A DNA stretch of 7,716 nt from an uncultured Thermoanaerobacteraceae bacterium (GTDB taxonomy: Bacteria; Bacillota; DSM-12270; Thermacetogeniales; Thermacetogeniaceae). A program made the translations under genes and the position numbers. Under the pieces are notes generated by a model. That model did no database searches, was not told the DNA's origin, and saw only the letters and a list, made by a program, of their open reading frames with translations. The stretch is taken from positions 1 to 7,716 of the forward strand of contig CALGIY010000139.1 in the NCBI GenBank assembly GCA_937914965.1, read 5' to 3'. Shown here in pieces: positions 1 through 7,025 of the stretch (positions within the stretch are counted from its first letter, which is position 1; each line of letters starts with the position of its first letter).

Positions 1-300
1 ATTTTCCTTGTTCTCGATTCCAGGAACTAGTTTTTGAATTTGTAATACAATCGGAATATTTTTATTTAAAAGGGAAGCAGGAGATTTACATTCAATCTAG
101 AATATATTTTTTTAGAGTTATGCCGTAAAATTCTAATAAACTCTTAGCATTAAGTAAAACTGTGCTGGGAGATATCTGCCAGTTATTTTAAAAAAGAAAA
201 AGGATTTATCGAAACTTTGTAGAAACAGATAGTAGTTATGGCTTAATGTACAGGCGGCATATTCAGGGGGAGCATGGAGTAAAGATTCAAAGGGGTAAAG
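1..300. other. AT-rich upstream region without a convincing gene
   Basis: No ORF with a plausible start, ribosome binding site and recognisable product is seen on either strand. The stretch has several A/T runs (near 57-70, 101-113 and 183-201) and presumably holds the operon's promoter, but I found no convincing -35/-10 pair. One forward frame is open from the window edge to a TAA at 126-128 (41 codons). It resembles no family I know and could be the tail of an upstream gene or chance. The only structured element I can support is the palindrome at 165-182. Confidence 0.6.
165..182. promoter_or_regulatory. 18-bp near-perfect palindrome, candidate operator
   Basis: CTGGGAGATATCTGCCAG reads the same on both strands except for one mismatched pair (the 5th and 14th bases). 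Eight of nine pairs match and there is no spacer, which suits a DNA site for a dimeric regulator better than an RNA hairpin, since the RNA loop would consume the centre. It lies 119 bp before the leader ORF at 301 and 208 bp before cooC. An alternative RNA pairing of AACTG (158-162) with CAGTT (180-184), followed by a T-rich stretch, could instead make a weak terminator for an upstream gene. I cannot match it to a named regulator. Confidence 0.3.
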
Positions 301-393
301 ATGAGTAATACAGCATTACTATCTATGTCCGGAATATTTCAAACCAGACATAAAATGATGCAAATACTTAGGACAAAGGGAGTGTTGCTGTGA
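301..393 (+). CDS. Possible 30-aa leader peptide, overlapping the cooC start
   Basis: ATG at 301 opens a 30-codon frame ending in TGA at 391-393. It is preceded by a good Shine-Dalgarno site, CAAAGGGG (288-295), 5 nt from the ATG and of the same type as the sites before the other genes here. Its stop overlaps the GTG start of cooC in a GTGA arrangement (390-393), and the cooC ribosome binding site (375-382) lies inside it. This is the usual geometry for translational coupling. The peptide starts MSNTALLSMS, ends RTKGVLL, is basic in its second half, and has no cysteine, no run of one amino acid and no clear membrane segment. I do not recognise it. It may be a real small protein, a leader peptide, or a chance frame; the ribosome binding site and exact overlap are the only support. 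Confidence 0.4.
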   Translation: MSNTALLSMSGIFQTRHKMMQILRTKGVLL

Positions 394-1181
394 AAATCGC
401 GGTTACAGGAAAGGGCGGGGTTGGTAAAACGACTCTTGCCGCCGGACTCGTGAAACTTTTCGCGCGACATGGTTTTCATGTCTATGCGGTTGATGCAGAC
501 CCTGATATCAGCTTAGGTACGACACTGGGGGTAACAGCAGAAGAACTAGCAGCCCAGCCTCCGTTGATCGAAATGAAAGAACTGATCAAAGAACGAACGG
601 GGGCAGGGGGTGGTTTCTACGTTTTAAACCCTCAAGTAGATGATATCCTTGACAAATACTCAATTGAAATTGGTAATGCCAGGCTACTCCGCATGGGTGG
701 TTTTAAGAATGCGGGTAGTTCATGTTACTGTCCTGAAAATGCTTTCCTTAACGCTGTTGTTAATTCTCTCCTCCTCGGGAAAAGCGATGTGGTAGTTTTA
801 GATTTTGGTGCAGGAATCGAACACCTAACCCGCGGTACAGCAAAAGGAGTAGATCTTATGCTCATCGTCACTGAGCCGACCAAGGTAAGTGTTGATACTG
901 CGCGTGTAATTCAAAAACTATCACATGAAACGGGAGTTCCTAAAGTAAAAGTTGTAGGCAACAAAGTTAGAACAGATAAAGAAAAGAACTTTTTAAGGAA
1001 TTCTTTCGGGCAAGATGAATTACTAGGGCTTCTGGAGTATGATGAGGAGCTTTGGGAAAAGTCGATGCTTGATGATCCCCGAGGAATGGAAGAGGTTTTA
1101 GTATATTCTGTCAGTAAGATTTTTGACGAAGTGATCAAAGAAGGGGGTGGGGTTGAAGGAACGGAAGCTGAAAACTTGTAG
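390..1181 (+). CDS. cooC: CooC-type nickel-insertion ATPase for CO dehydrogenase
   Basis: A cytoplasmic P-loop ATPase of the MinD/SIMIBI class, 263 aa, close to the usual CooC length. By family knowledge, CooC dimers bind Ni(II) and use ATP to help load nickel into the C-cluster of CO dehydrogenase. Visible motifs are the deviant Walker A GKGGVGKTT at residues 7-15, VDADPD at 34-39, the CxC pair C112-Y-C114 (the dimer-interface metal site in C. hydrogenoformans CooC1), and DFGAGIEHLTRGTAKGVD at about 138-155, which is very like CooC1. The start is GTG: an in-frame TAG at 369-371 leaves no earlier start, and AAAGGGAG (375-382) sits 7 nt upstream. It overlaps the stop of a small upstream ORF, suggesting coupled translation. 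The next gene is acsA, its likely client. The C-terminal tail (about 250-263) is Gly/Glu-rich and probably disordered. Confidence 0.93.
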   Translation: MKIAVTGKGGVGKTTLAAGLVKLFARHGFHVYAVDADPDISLGTTLGVTAEELAAQPPLIEMKELIKERTGAGGGFYVLNPQVDDILDKYSIEIGNARLLRMGGFKNAGSSCYCPENAFLNAVVNSLLLGKSDVVVLDFGAGIEHLTRGTAKGVDLMLIVTEPTKVSVDTARVIQKLSHETGVPKVKVVGNKVRTDKEKNFLRNSFGQDELLGLLEYDEELWEKSMLDDPRGMEEVLVYSVSKIFDEVIKEGGGVEGTEAENL

Positions 1182-1203
1182 GGCCTATGAAAGGCAAGGT
1201 TAT

Positions 1204-1226
1204 ATTGGGTTCTTGAAAGAACCAAT
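1204..1226 (+). promoter_or_regulatory. Hairpin in the cooC-acsA gap
   Basis: ATTGG (1204-1208), a bulged G (1209) and TTCT (1210-1213) pair with AGAACCAAT (1218-1226) around a TGAA loop. This gives about nine base pairs with a single bulge. No T-run follows directly, so it does not look like an intrinsic terminator. It lies 23 nt before the acsA ribosome binding site (AAAGGGGG, 1249-1256). It may mark an mRNA processing or stability element that lets the catalytic genes be expressed differently from cooC. This role is inference. Confidence 0.35.
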
Positions 1227-1264
1227 TTGGGAGACTTGAATTTTAATCAAAGGGGGTTAAATGT

Positions 1265-3301
1265 ATGCCGAGATTTTTTGATACCTCTCTGCAGAATTCC
1301 AAACCATCAGTGGATCGAAAAAATAGGAAAAAAGACGTCAAAAACATAAAGCGCACAAACGATCCCGCTGCATTAGAAATGCTTGATTTTACCACTGAAA
1401 AAAACATCATCACGGCATTTGACCGCTGGTCCGCCCAGCAGCCGCAGTGCGCCTTCGGTTACCAAGGAATTTGCTGCCGTATCTGCTTTGCTGGCCCCTG
1501 TCGGGTCAAGGGTCTGGAAGGACCTGGCAGTATGGGTATCTGCGGTGCCAGGGATTATACCATCGTTGCTCGTAATGCCATTAGGATGATGGCAGGTGGA
1601 GCATCTGCTCACTCCGACCACGGTCGGGAGCTTGTCGAGGTTATGTATCATATGAGTGAGGGGAAAACACCTGATTATGAAATCAGGGATGCTGATAAAC
1701 TTCACAATGTGGCCAAAAAGATCGGCCTGGAGCTTGAAGGTAAAACAGATATTGAACTGGCCAAGGAAGTTGCCCTAGCCGCGTTTGAGGATTATAGCCG
1801 CCATAGTTCCGATGGCTGTACGTTCCTGAAGGCCAATCTCTGCGAAAAACGCACCAAGAAATTCGAAGAAGCAGATGTTTTCCCGAGAGCCATTGACCGT
1901 GAAGTGGTCGAGGTTATGCACCGTACCCATGTTGGTGTGGACGCCGATCCGGTCAACTTGATTTTTGGTGGAATTAAATGCTCTTTGGCAGACCTAACAG
2001 GAGAGCAAATTTCTACAGATATATCGGATATTCTTTTCGGTACTCCTAAACCGGTGATGAGTGAGGCCAACTTGGGAGTTATTGACCCAGATAATGTCAA
2101 TATAGTTCTCCACGGCCATAACCCGGTTTTGAGTCAAATGGTAGTGGACACTGCCCGGGAGCTGGAAGCAGAAGCCAAGGCCGCCGGTGCTAAAGGAATC
2201 GGATTATCTGGTATTTGCTGTACAGGTAATGAGGTTTTAATGCGTAACGGTGTTCCTATTGCAACCAGCTATATGGCTCAGGAGCTCGCCATCGCAACAG
2301 GCGCTGTTGATGCTATGGTTGTTGACGTTCAGTGCATCATGCCTGGGCTGCGCAATGTGGCAGAGTGCTTTAACACCAAACTCGTTACAACAATGGCGAT
2401 TTCCAAGATCCCGGGTTCCTACCACTTCTCCTTTGAAGATTCTAAGGCCAAGCAAAGTGCAGAGGCTATCATCAGACTAGCTATTGAAACCTATAAGGAG
2501 CGCAAGGAATCTGGACGTCCTGTGCAGGTGCCGCAGTTCAAGAACAAACTGATGGCAGGCTTCAGCTTGGAGGCATTGATGGACCTCTTTGCAGCCATTA
2601 ATCCTGATAATCCTATCAAGGTGCTTACTGATGCCATTGATAGTGGTGAGATTGCTGGTGTCTGTGCTCTTGCTGGCTGCAACAACCTGGAAGCTGTTTA
2701 CGAGAAGAGCCATACAGATATCATCAAAGAACTGGCCAAAAACAATGTCTTCATGGTTGGTACTGGCTGTGTCATGCAGGCTGCAGGCAAGCAGGGACTG
2801 ATGAATTATGAGGCAGTTGAAAAATACGCAGGCCCAGGGCTCAAGGCGTTTATTGACAGGCTCTATGAGGCCAATAAGGATAAACTGCCAGATAAACTGC
2901 CATTGACTTTCCATATGGGTTCCTGTGTGGACAACAGCCGTATCTTCAACCTCTGGACAGCAATGGCCAATGAGTACGGTGTGGATGTCCCGAAAGTGCC
3001 ATTCGTTGCCACTGCACCTGAGGGTATGAGCGAGAAGGCAGTTGCTATCGGTACCTGGGTGATTGCCAACGGTATTCCGTGCCATGTCGGTGCTATGCCA
3101 CCGCTGGAAGGAAGCAACTTGGTATGGAGTGTTGTTACCTGCATCGCCCACGACGTCTTTGGCGGTAACTTCATTCTGGAGACCGATCCTCAGGTAGCTG
3201 CCCAGAAACTGCTGTCAGCACTTGAGTACCGTGCCTGGAAACTAAAGGTGCATAAGAAGGCTGCCGAAGATTACGGAACCGATCTCTGCCAGGCATTTTA
3301 A
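1265..3301 (+). CDS. acsA: CO dehydrogenase subunit of CODH/ACS (AcsA/CooS)
   Basis: Ni-Fe-S CO dehydrogenase (beta subunit of CODH/ACS), 678 aa against 674 in M. thermoacetica. It interconverts CO2 and CO and passes CO by an internal tunnel to AcsB. All expected ligands are visible: C62 and C70 for the D-cluster shared across the dimer; C71, C74, C79 and C93 for the [4Fe-4S] B-cluster; H285, C319, C357, C472, C502 and C554 for the Ni-4Fe-4S C-cluster. The acid/base pair H116 and K591 is also in place. Spacing of the N-terminal cysteines equals that of C. hydrogenoformans CooS. The start MPRF matches the Moorella protein, with AAAGGGGG (1249-1256) 8 nt upstream; an ATG at 1261 is in another frame and stops at once. 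The N-terminus has a Lys/Arg-rich stretch (about 18-30). acsB follows after 27 bp, indicating one transcript. The protein is soluble, with no signal peptide. Confidence 0.98.
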   Translation: MPRFFDTSLQNSKPSVDRKNRKKDVKNIKRTNDPAALEMLDFTTEKNIITAFDRWSAQQPQCAFGYQGICCRICFAGPCRVKGLEGPGSMGICGARDYTIVARNAIRMMAGGASAHSDHGRELVEVMYHMSEGKTPDYEIRDADKLHNVAKKIGLELEGKTDIELAKEVALAAFEDYSRHSSDGCTFLKANLCEKRTKKFEEADVFPRAIDREVVEVMHRTHVGVDADPVNLIFGGIKCSLADLTGEQISTDISDILFGTPKPVMSEANLGVIDPDNVNIVLHGHNPVLSQMVVDTARELEAEAKAAGAKGIGLSGICCTGNEVLMRNGVPIATSYMAQELAIATGAVDAMVVDVQCIMPGLRNVAECFNTKLVTTMAISKIPGSYHFSFEDSKAKQSAEAIIRLAIETYKERKESGRPVQVPQFKNKLMAGFSLEALMDLFAAINPDNPIKVLTDAIDSGEIAGVCALAGCNNLEAVYEKSHTDIIKELAKNNVFMVGTGCVMQAAGKQGLMNYEAVEKYAGPGLKAFIDRLYEANKDKLPDKLPLTFHMGSCVDNSRIFNLWTAMANEYGVDVPKVPFVATAPEGMSEKAVAIGTWVIANGIPCHVGAMPPLEGSNLVWSVVTCIAHDVFGGNFILETDPQVAAQKLLSALEYRAWKLKVHKKAAEDYGTDLCQAF

Positions 3302-3328
3302 TAGAACCTAGAGGAAAGGGGGATAAAT

Positions 3329-5548
3329 ATGTCCACAGCATGGAAAGTAGATAGACAATCTTTTGAAGAGATCTATGCAGGCTCAATAGAAGCTGGTAAA
3401 GAGCCGAAAAAACTGTTCAGACAGGCATTAGAGGGAACAATTGTTGCCCTCAGTTATGCTGAAATCCTGCTCAATAAAGCAATAAAGGATTATGGAGAAG
3501 ACCACACAGTAGGGTACGGTGGGGAGACTGCATACTTTATTCCTGCCATTAGAGCTCTCAGTGGGCTGGAAATAACAAAATTGGGTGAGTTTGTACCCAT
3601 TCTGAATAAGATGAGGGACCAGGTGCATACGGATCTTACCCTGGAAAATGCGCTCCTATGGGGTGAGTCCACTATTCACGCAGCTGAAATTATTGAAGCT
3701 GTAAGATATGCCACCGGTGCTCATGAGATGATGCCTCAACCCTGGACAGGTTTCATTCCCGATACCTATGTCCGGAAATGGGGTATTAAGCACGTTGACT
3801 GGACGATTCCGGGTGAGGTTGTTATTGTGGGGCGCTTCCGCACCTCCGATGACGCTATCAGGATCGTTAATAAACTGGTACAGAAGGGCTTTATGCTCTT
3901 CCTGGTTGATGAAGTTATCGAGCAGTTGATGGAAAAAGGTTACAAGTTCGATATCGACGGATGGCCGATCTATCCGTTAGGCAACTTTACACAGGTCATT
4001 CACGCTGTAAACTACGCCCTGCGCGCATCTTCCATCTTCCCCGGCATCCCGGCGGGAGACAAGTTCATGCACAGGAACTACCAGCGTGACCGTATTCTCG
4101 TCTTTGTAATGGCTCTGGGTGAGCGGGATATCGTCAAGGTGGCTGCCTGCTTTGCTGCCATCTATCTAGGTTTCCCGATCCTCGTCGACCAGCCGCTGGA
4201 AGAGGATGAGATCTGGAAAGACTGGTACTTCTATGTAGATGATTACGATGAAATGATGCAGGAAGGCATCGAGGTGCGCGGGATCAAGATTACCGCCATC
4301 GAAGTTGATGTCCCGATTGCACACGGTCCTGCCTTCGAGGGTGAGGCCATTCGTAGGGCTGAGATGTTTGTGGAATTCGGCGGCGGCCGTGCCACAGCAT
4401 TTGAGCTGGTAAAGATGGTCGACCATGAAGACATCACTGATGGTAAGATCGAGGTTATCGGTCCTGAAATCGCTGATATGGAGGAAGGCAAGGCCTACCC
4501 CATAGGTATTGTCATCAAGGTTTATGGCCGTAAGTTCCAGTCCGACTTCGAGCCGGTCTTGGAGCGCCGGATCCACTACTTCATGAACTATGGTGAAGGT
4601 GTCTGGCACATGGGTCAGAGAGACCAGAACTGGATGCGTATCAGCAAAAACGCAAAAGAAGCAGGCTTGACACTCAATGATGTTGGCAAGATCATGTATG
4701 CTTACTTCAAGAAGGAATATGCAGCAATTGTTGACCGGCTGGAAGTGCAGTTGATCACAGACCCAGCTGCAGTGGATAAAGGTCTTGAAGAGGCACATGA
4801 TAAATATAAGTCTCGTGACGACAGGCTTTCAACGCTGCGTGACGATGCTGTTGATGAATTCTATACCTGTACCCTCTGCCAGTCCTTTGCTCCGACACAC
4901 ATTTGCTTTGTGTCACCAGAGCGGACAGGGCTCTGCGGTGCGGTAAGCTGGCTTGATGCCAAGGCTACCTTTGAGATCGACCCGACTGGCGTTTGTCAGC
5001 CCGTTGATATCACAGAGAAGAACATAATCGATCCGGTTAACGGTGAATGGTCCACCATTAACGAGATGGCTGCTGCCAGAACACAGGGCAAAACAACAGA
5101 GGTTTGCATGTACACCATGATGGACCGCCCGATGACAACCTGCGGCTGCTGTGAGGGTATTCTCGCCCTGATTCCCGAGTGCAACGGCTTCATGATTACC
5201 ACCCGTGAGCACAAGGGGATGACCCCAGTAGGCATGACATTCTCCACACTGGCTGGAATGGTCGGCGGCGGAAACCAGACTCCGGGCTTCATCGGACTTG
5301 GTCGCCTCTACATTATCAGCAAGAAGTTCTTGCCTGCAGATGGTGGTTTGGGAAGAATGATATGGATGCCTAAGGAACTAAAAGATCAGCTGCATGATCA
5401 GCTGAATGAGCGAGGCAAAGAAGAGGGCTTTGGAGACAACTTTGCGGATATGATCGCTGATGAGACTGTTGGTGAAACACCAGATGAAATCCTGCCCTTC
5501 CTCGAAGAAAAAGGGCATCCAGCTCTCAAGATGGATCCCTTGATGTAA
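3329..5548 (+). CDS. acsB: Acetyl-CoA synthase subunit of CODH/ACS
   Basis: Acetyl-CoA synthase (alpha subunit), 739 aa against 729 in M. thermoacetica. It builds acetyl-CoA from CO, CoA and a methyl group donated by the corrinoid protein. Three domains are expected by alignment from memory: an N-terminal CODH-binding and CO-tunnel domain (about 1-320), a middle domain (about 320-505) and the A-cluster domain (about 506-739). The A-cluster [4Fe-4S] ligands are C514, C517, C526 and C536, with exactly the Moorella spacing. The distal-nickel motif C605-G-C607 is present, and F520 matches the gating Phe512 of Moorella. The residue after CGC is C608, where I recall phenylalanine in other ACS proteins. 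The C-terminus KGHPALKMDPLM is family-typical. AAAGGGGG (3315-3322) lies 6 nt before the ATG. It is 27 bp from acsA and followed by a hairpin-bearing gap before acsC. Confidence 0.98.
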   Translation: MSTAWKVDRQSFEEIYAGSIEAGKEPKKLFRQALEGTIVALSYAEILLNKAIKDYGEDHTVGYGGETAYFIPAIRALSGLEITKLGEFVPILNKMRDQVHTDLTLENALLWGESTIHAAEIIEAVRYATGAHEMMPQPWTGFIPDTYVRKWGIKHVDWTIPGEVVIVGRFRTSDDAIRIVNKLVQKGFMLFLVDEVIEQLMEKGYKFDIDGWPIYPLGNFTQVIHAVNYALRASSIFPGIPAGDKFMHRNYQRDRILVFVMALGERDIVKVAACFAAIYLGFPILVDQPLEEDEIWKDWYFYVDDYDEMMQEGIEVRGIKITAIEVDVPIAHGPAFEGEAIRRAEMFVEFGGGRATAFELVKMVDHEDITDGKIEVIGPEIADMEEGKAYPIGIVIKVYGRKFQSDFEPVLERRIHYFMNYGEGVWHMGQRDQNWMRISKNAKEAGLTLNDVGKIMYAYFKKEYAAIVDRLEVQLITDPAAVDKGLEEAHDKYKSRDDRLSTLRDDAVDEFYTCTLCQSFAPTHICFVSPERTGLCGAVSWLDAKATFEIDPTGVCQPVDITEKNIIDPVNGEWSTINEMAAARTQGKTTEVCMYTMMDRPMTTCGCCEGILALIPECNGFMITTREHKGMTPVGMTFSTLAGMVGGGNQTPGFIGLGRLYIISKKFLPADGGLGRMIWMPKELKDQLHDQLNERGKEEGFGDNFADMIADETVGETPDEILPFLEEKGHPALKMDPLM

Positions 5549-5558
5549 TGTAAAGACA

Positions 5559-5612
5559 CCTGGTTTTGGGGTCGCCGATCTTTAGGCTGGCGGCCCCTAA
5601 TCTAGGTTCTTT
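5559..5612 (+). terminator. Strong acsB-acsC intercistronic hairpin, possible attenuator
   Basis: GGGGTCGCC (5568-5576) pairs with GGCGGCCCC (5589-5597) through nine pairs, one of them G-U, around a 12-nt loop. An outer helix of CCTGG (5559-5563) with CTAGG (5602-5606), also with one G-U, is separated from it by a TTTT/TAAT internal loop. TTCTTT (5607-5612) follows. The strong GC stem plus a short, interrupted T-tract suggests partial termination or a 3'-end stabilising hairpin for the cooC-acsA-acsB message, with some read-through into acsC. It is not a textbook terminator because the T-tract is weak. Function is inferred from position and pairing only. Confidence 0.5.
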
Positions 5613-5631
5613 AATAGAAAGAAAACAATAG

Positions 5632-5638
5632 AAAGGAG
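5632..5638 (+). promoter_or_regulatory. Ribosome binding site that fixes the acsC start
   Basis: AAAGGAG lies 8 nt before ATG 5647 but only 2 nt before the in-frame GTG at 5641. The spacing therefore selects the ATG and removes two residues (M, T) from the longest possible reading. Confidence 0.8.
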
Positions 5639-5646
5639 AAGTGACA

Positions 5647-6972
5647 ATGGGTTTAACAGGACTAGCTATTTTTAAACTGCTACCGAAGACAAATTGCAAA
5701 GAGTGTGGCGTACCAACATGCCTGGCTTTCGCAATGGCTTTGGCATCAGGAAAAACGACTCTAGACAAGTGCCCCTATGTTTCTGACGAAGCCAAGGAAT
5801 CCTTGGAGTCGGCAACTGCTCCACCGATCAAGCTTGTTAAGGCGGGGGTAGGTGACAATGTGCTGGAGTTGGGTGATGAGCAGGTCATGTTCCGTCATGA
5901 CAAGACTTTTTATCACCCGACCGGTATTTTCATCGAAGTAGCAGACAATGCCGATGTAGCGGCAAAAGTTGATGAGATCAACGGATTGGTATTTGAACGT
6001 GTAGGACAGAAGTATGAGGTTGATGGTGTAGCTGTTGTCAATGCATCTGGAAATGCGGATACATTTAAGGATGCAGTGGCTGCAGCAGCAGCAAAGACTA
6101 ATAAGGTATTACTTTTGGTTAGTGAGGATGCTGCGGCAATGGAGGCGGCTGCTGCTGGAGTAGCAGATAGGAAGCCAATTCTTTATGCGGCAAATGGGGA
6201 CAATTACGAGAAGATGGTCGAAGTTGCCAAGAAACTCGCTGCTCCCCTAGTAGTAAAGGGCAAAAACCTAGATGACCTTGCCGACCTTGCGGGTAAAGTG
6301 GGCTACAAGGAATTGATTTTGGATTCCGGCGAGCGCGAAACATCCAAGGTGCTTGCTGATCTAACTCAGATTCGCCGGCAGGCTATCAAGAAACGTTTCC
6401 GGCCATTCGGATATCCGACAATTGCCTTCACTACAGAAGAGGACCCTTATATGGAGGCCCTGCAAGCGCAGGTATATGTGTCAAAATATGCCAGCATTGT
6501 AGTATTGAAGACAACTGAACTGGCAAGCTTAATCACCTTATTCAGTTTTAGAAGCAATCTCTATACAGACCCGCAGAAGCCGATTGCAGTGCAGCCGGGT
6601 GTTTATGCTGTTGGTGAAGTTACACCTGATTCCCCGGTCTACATTACAACAAACTTCTCATTGACCTTCTATACAGTACAGACTGAAGTTGAATCAACCA
6701 GGATCCCGAGCTATCTGATTGCCTTTGAAACAGAGGGTTTATCAGTATTGACTGCTTGGGCTGGTGGCAAGTTCATCGGTGAGGAGATTGGTCCCTGGCT
6801 GAAGGACTCCGAGATTAATGAAAAGGTCAACCACAAGAATCTGATTATTCCCGGTGGTGTAGCAGCCATCAAGGGCAAGATCGAAGAACTTTCCGGTTGG
6901 GAAGTTACTGTTGGACCGCGTGAGGCCAACGGAATCGGTTCATTTGCCAAGCTTAAATTAGGTGGTGCGTAA
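5647..6972 (+). CDS. acsC: Corrinoid iron-sulfur protein, large subunit
   Basis: Large (gamma) subunit of the corrinoid iron-sulfur protein (CFeSP), 441 aa from ATG 5647 against about 446 in M. thermoacetica. It takes the methyl group from methyl-tetrahydrofolate through AcsE and carries it on cobalt to the A-cluster of AcsB. The N-terminal domain shows the [4Fe-4S] motif C17, C20, C25 and C42 (NCKECGVPTC then KCPY); with this start the numbering equals Moorella's. A TIM-barrel domain (about 58-325) and a C-terminal corrinoid-binding domain (about 326-441) follow; family-typical segments include TQIRRQAIKKRFRPFGYP and the end VGPREANGIGSFAKLKL. Two alanine-rich stretches near 140-175 look like ordinary helices. 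The longer GTG start at 5641 is disfavoured by ribosome binding site spacing. Its partner AcsD is not in the window. A second CooC-type gene follows after 53 bp. Confidence 0.97.
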   Translation: MGLTGLAIFKLLPKTNCKECGVPTCLAFAMALASGKTTLDKCPYVSDEAKESLESATAPPIKLVKAGVGDNVLELGDEQVMFRHDKTFYHPTGIFIEVADNADVAAKVDEINGLVFERVGQKYEVDGVAVVNASGNADTFKDAVAAAAAKTNKVLLLVSEDAAAMEAAAAGVADRKPILYAANGDNYEKMVEVAKKLAAPLVVKGKNLDDLADLAGKVGYKELILDSGERETSKVLADLTQIRRQAIKKRFRPFGYPTIAFTTEEDPYMEALQAQVYVSKYASIVVLKTTELASLITLFSFRSNLYTDPQKPIAVQPGVYAVGEVTPDSPVYITTNFSLTFYTVQTEVESTRIPSYLIAFETEGLSVLTAWAGGKFIGEEIGPWLKDSEINEKVNHKNLIIPGGVAAIKGKIEELSGWEVTVGPREANGIGSFAKLKLGGA

Positions 6973-7025
6973 ATAAGTAACAGGTGGCCCGGTGATCACT
7001 CACATATATAGAAAGGTGGACGTAT

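Noticed and set aside
34..62. TTGAAT, 17-nt spacer, TATTTT as a promoter
   Set aside because: Both boxes match the sigma-A consensus poorly, and AT-rich DNA yields many such pairs. It is also over 230 bp from the first ORF.
3..128. Frame open from the window edge, 41 codons, ending in TAA
   Set aside because: It has no visible start and no family resemblance. In AT-rich DNA an open stretch of this length at an edge can be chance, though a gene tail cannot be excluded.
165..182. Sigma-54 promoter reading of the GG...GC pattern at the palindrome
   Set aside because: The spacing between GG and GC is 8-9 nt, not the required 10.
274..282. Two-codon ORF ATG GAG TAA after AGGGGGAG
   Set aside because: The ATG is too close to the purine-rich site for normal initiation, and such minimal ORFs arise often by chance.
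52..339. CGGAATATTT occurring at 52-61 and again at 330-339
   Set aside because: A ten-base AT-rich repeat with no further extension; it is probably chance, and the second copy lies in the small ORF.
1261..1281. ATG at 1261 as an alternative start before acsA
   Set aside because: It is in a different frame and reaches TGA after six codons; ATG 1265 has the better ribosome binding site spacing and the family-typical MPRF start.
2477..3151. Long minus-strand frame (224 codons) opposite acsA
   Set aside because: It lies wholly antisense to a certain acsA CDS, has no recognisable family and is explained by codon bias of the sense gene.
4166..4798. Long minus-strand frame (210 codons) opposite acsB
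   Set aside because: It is antisense to a certain acsB CDS and its translation shows no family motif.
5384..5404. Direct repeat GATCAGCTG, 3-nt spacer, GATCAGCTG inside acsB
   Set aside because: It encodes the in-frame DQLHDQL of a normal ACS C-terminal helix region, so coding constraint explains it.
6992..6999. GTGATCAC palindrome in the acsC-acsF gap
   Set aside because: Eight bases without extended symmetry; too short to claim as an operator.
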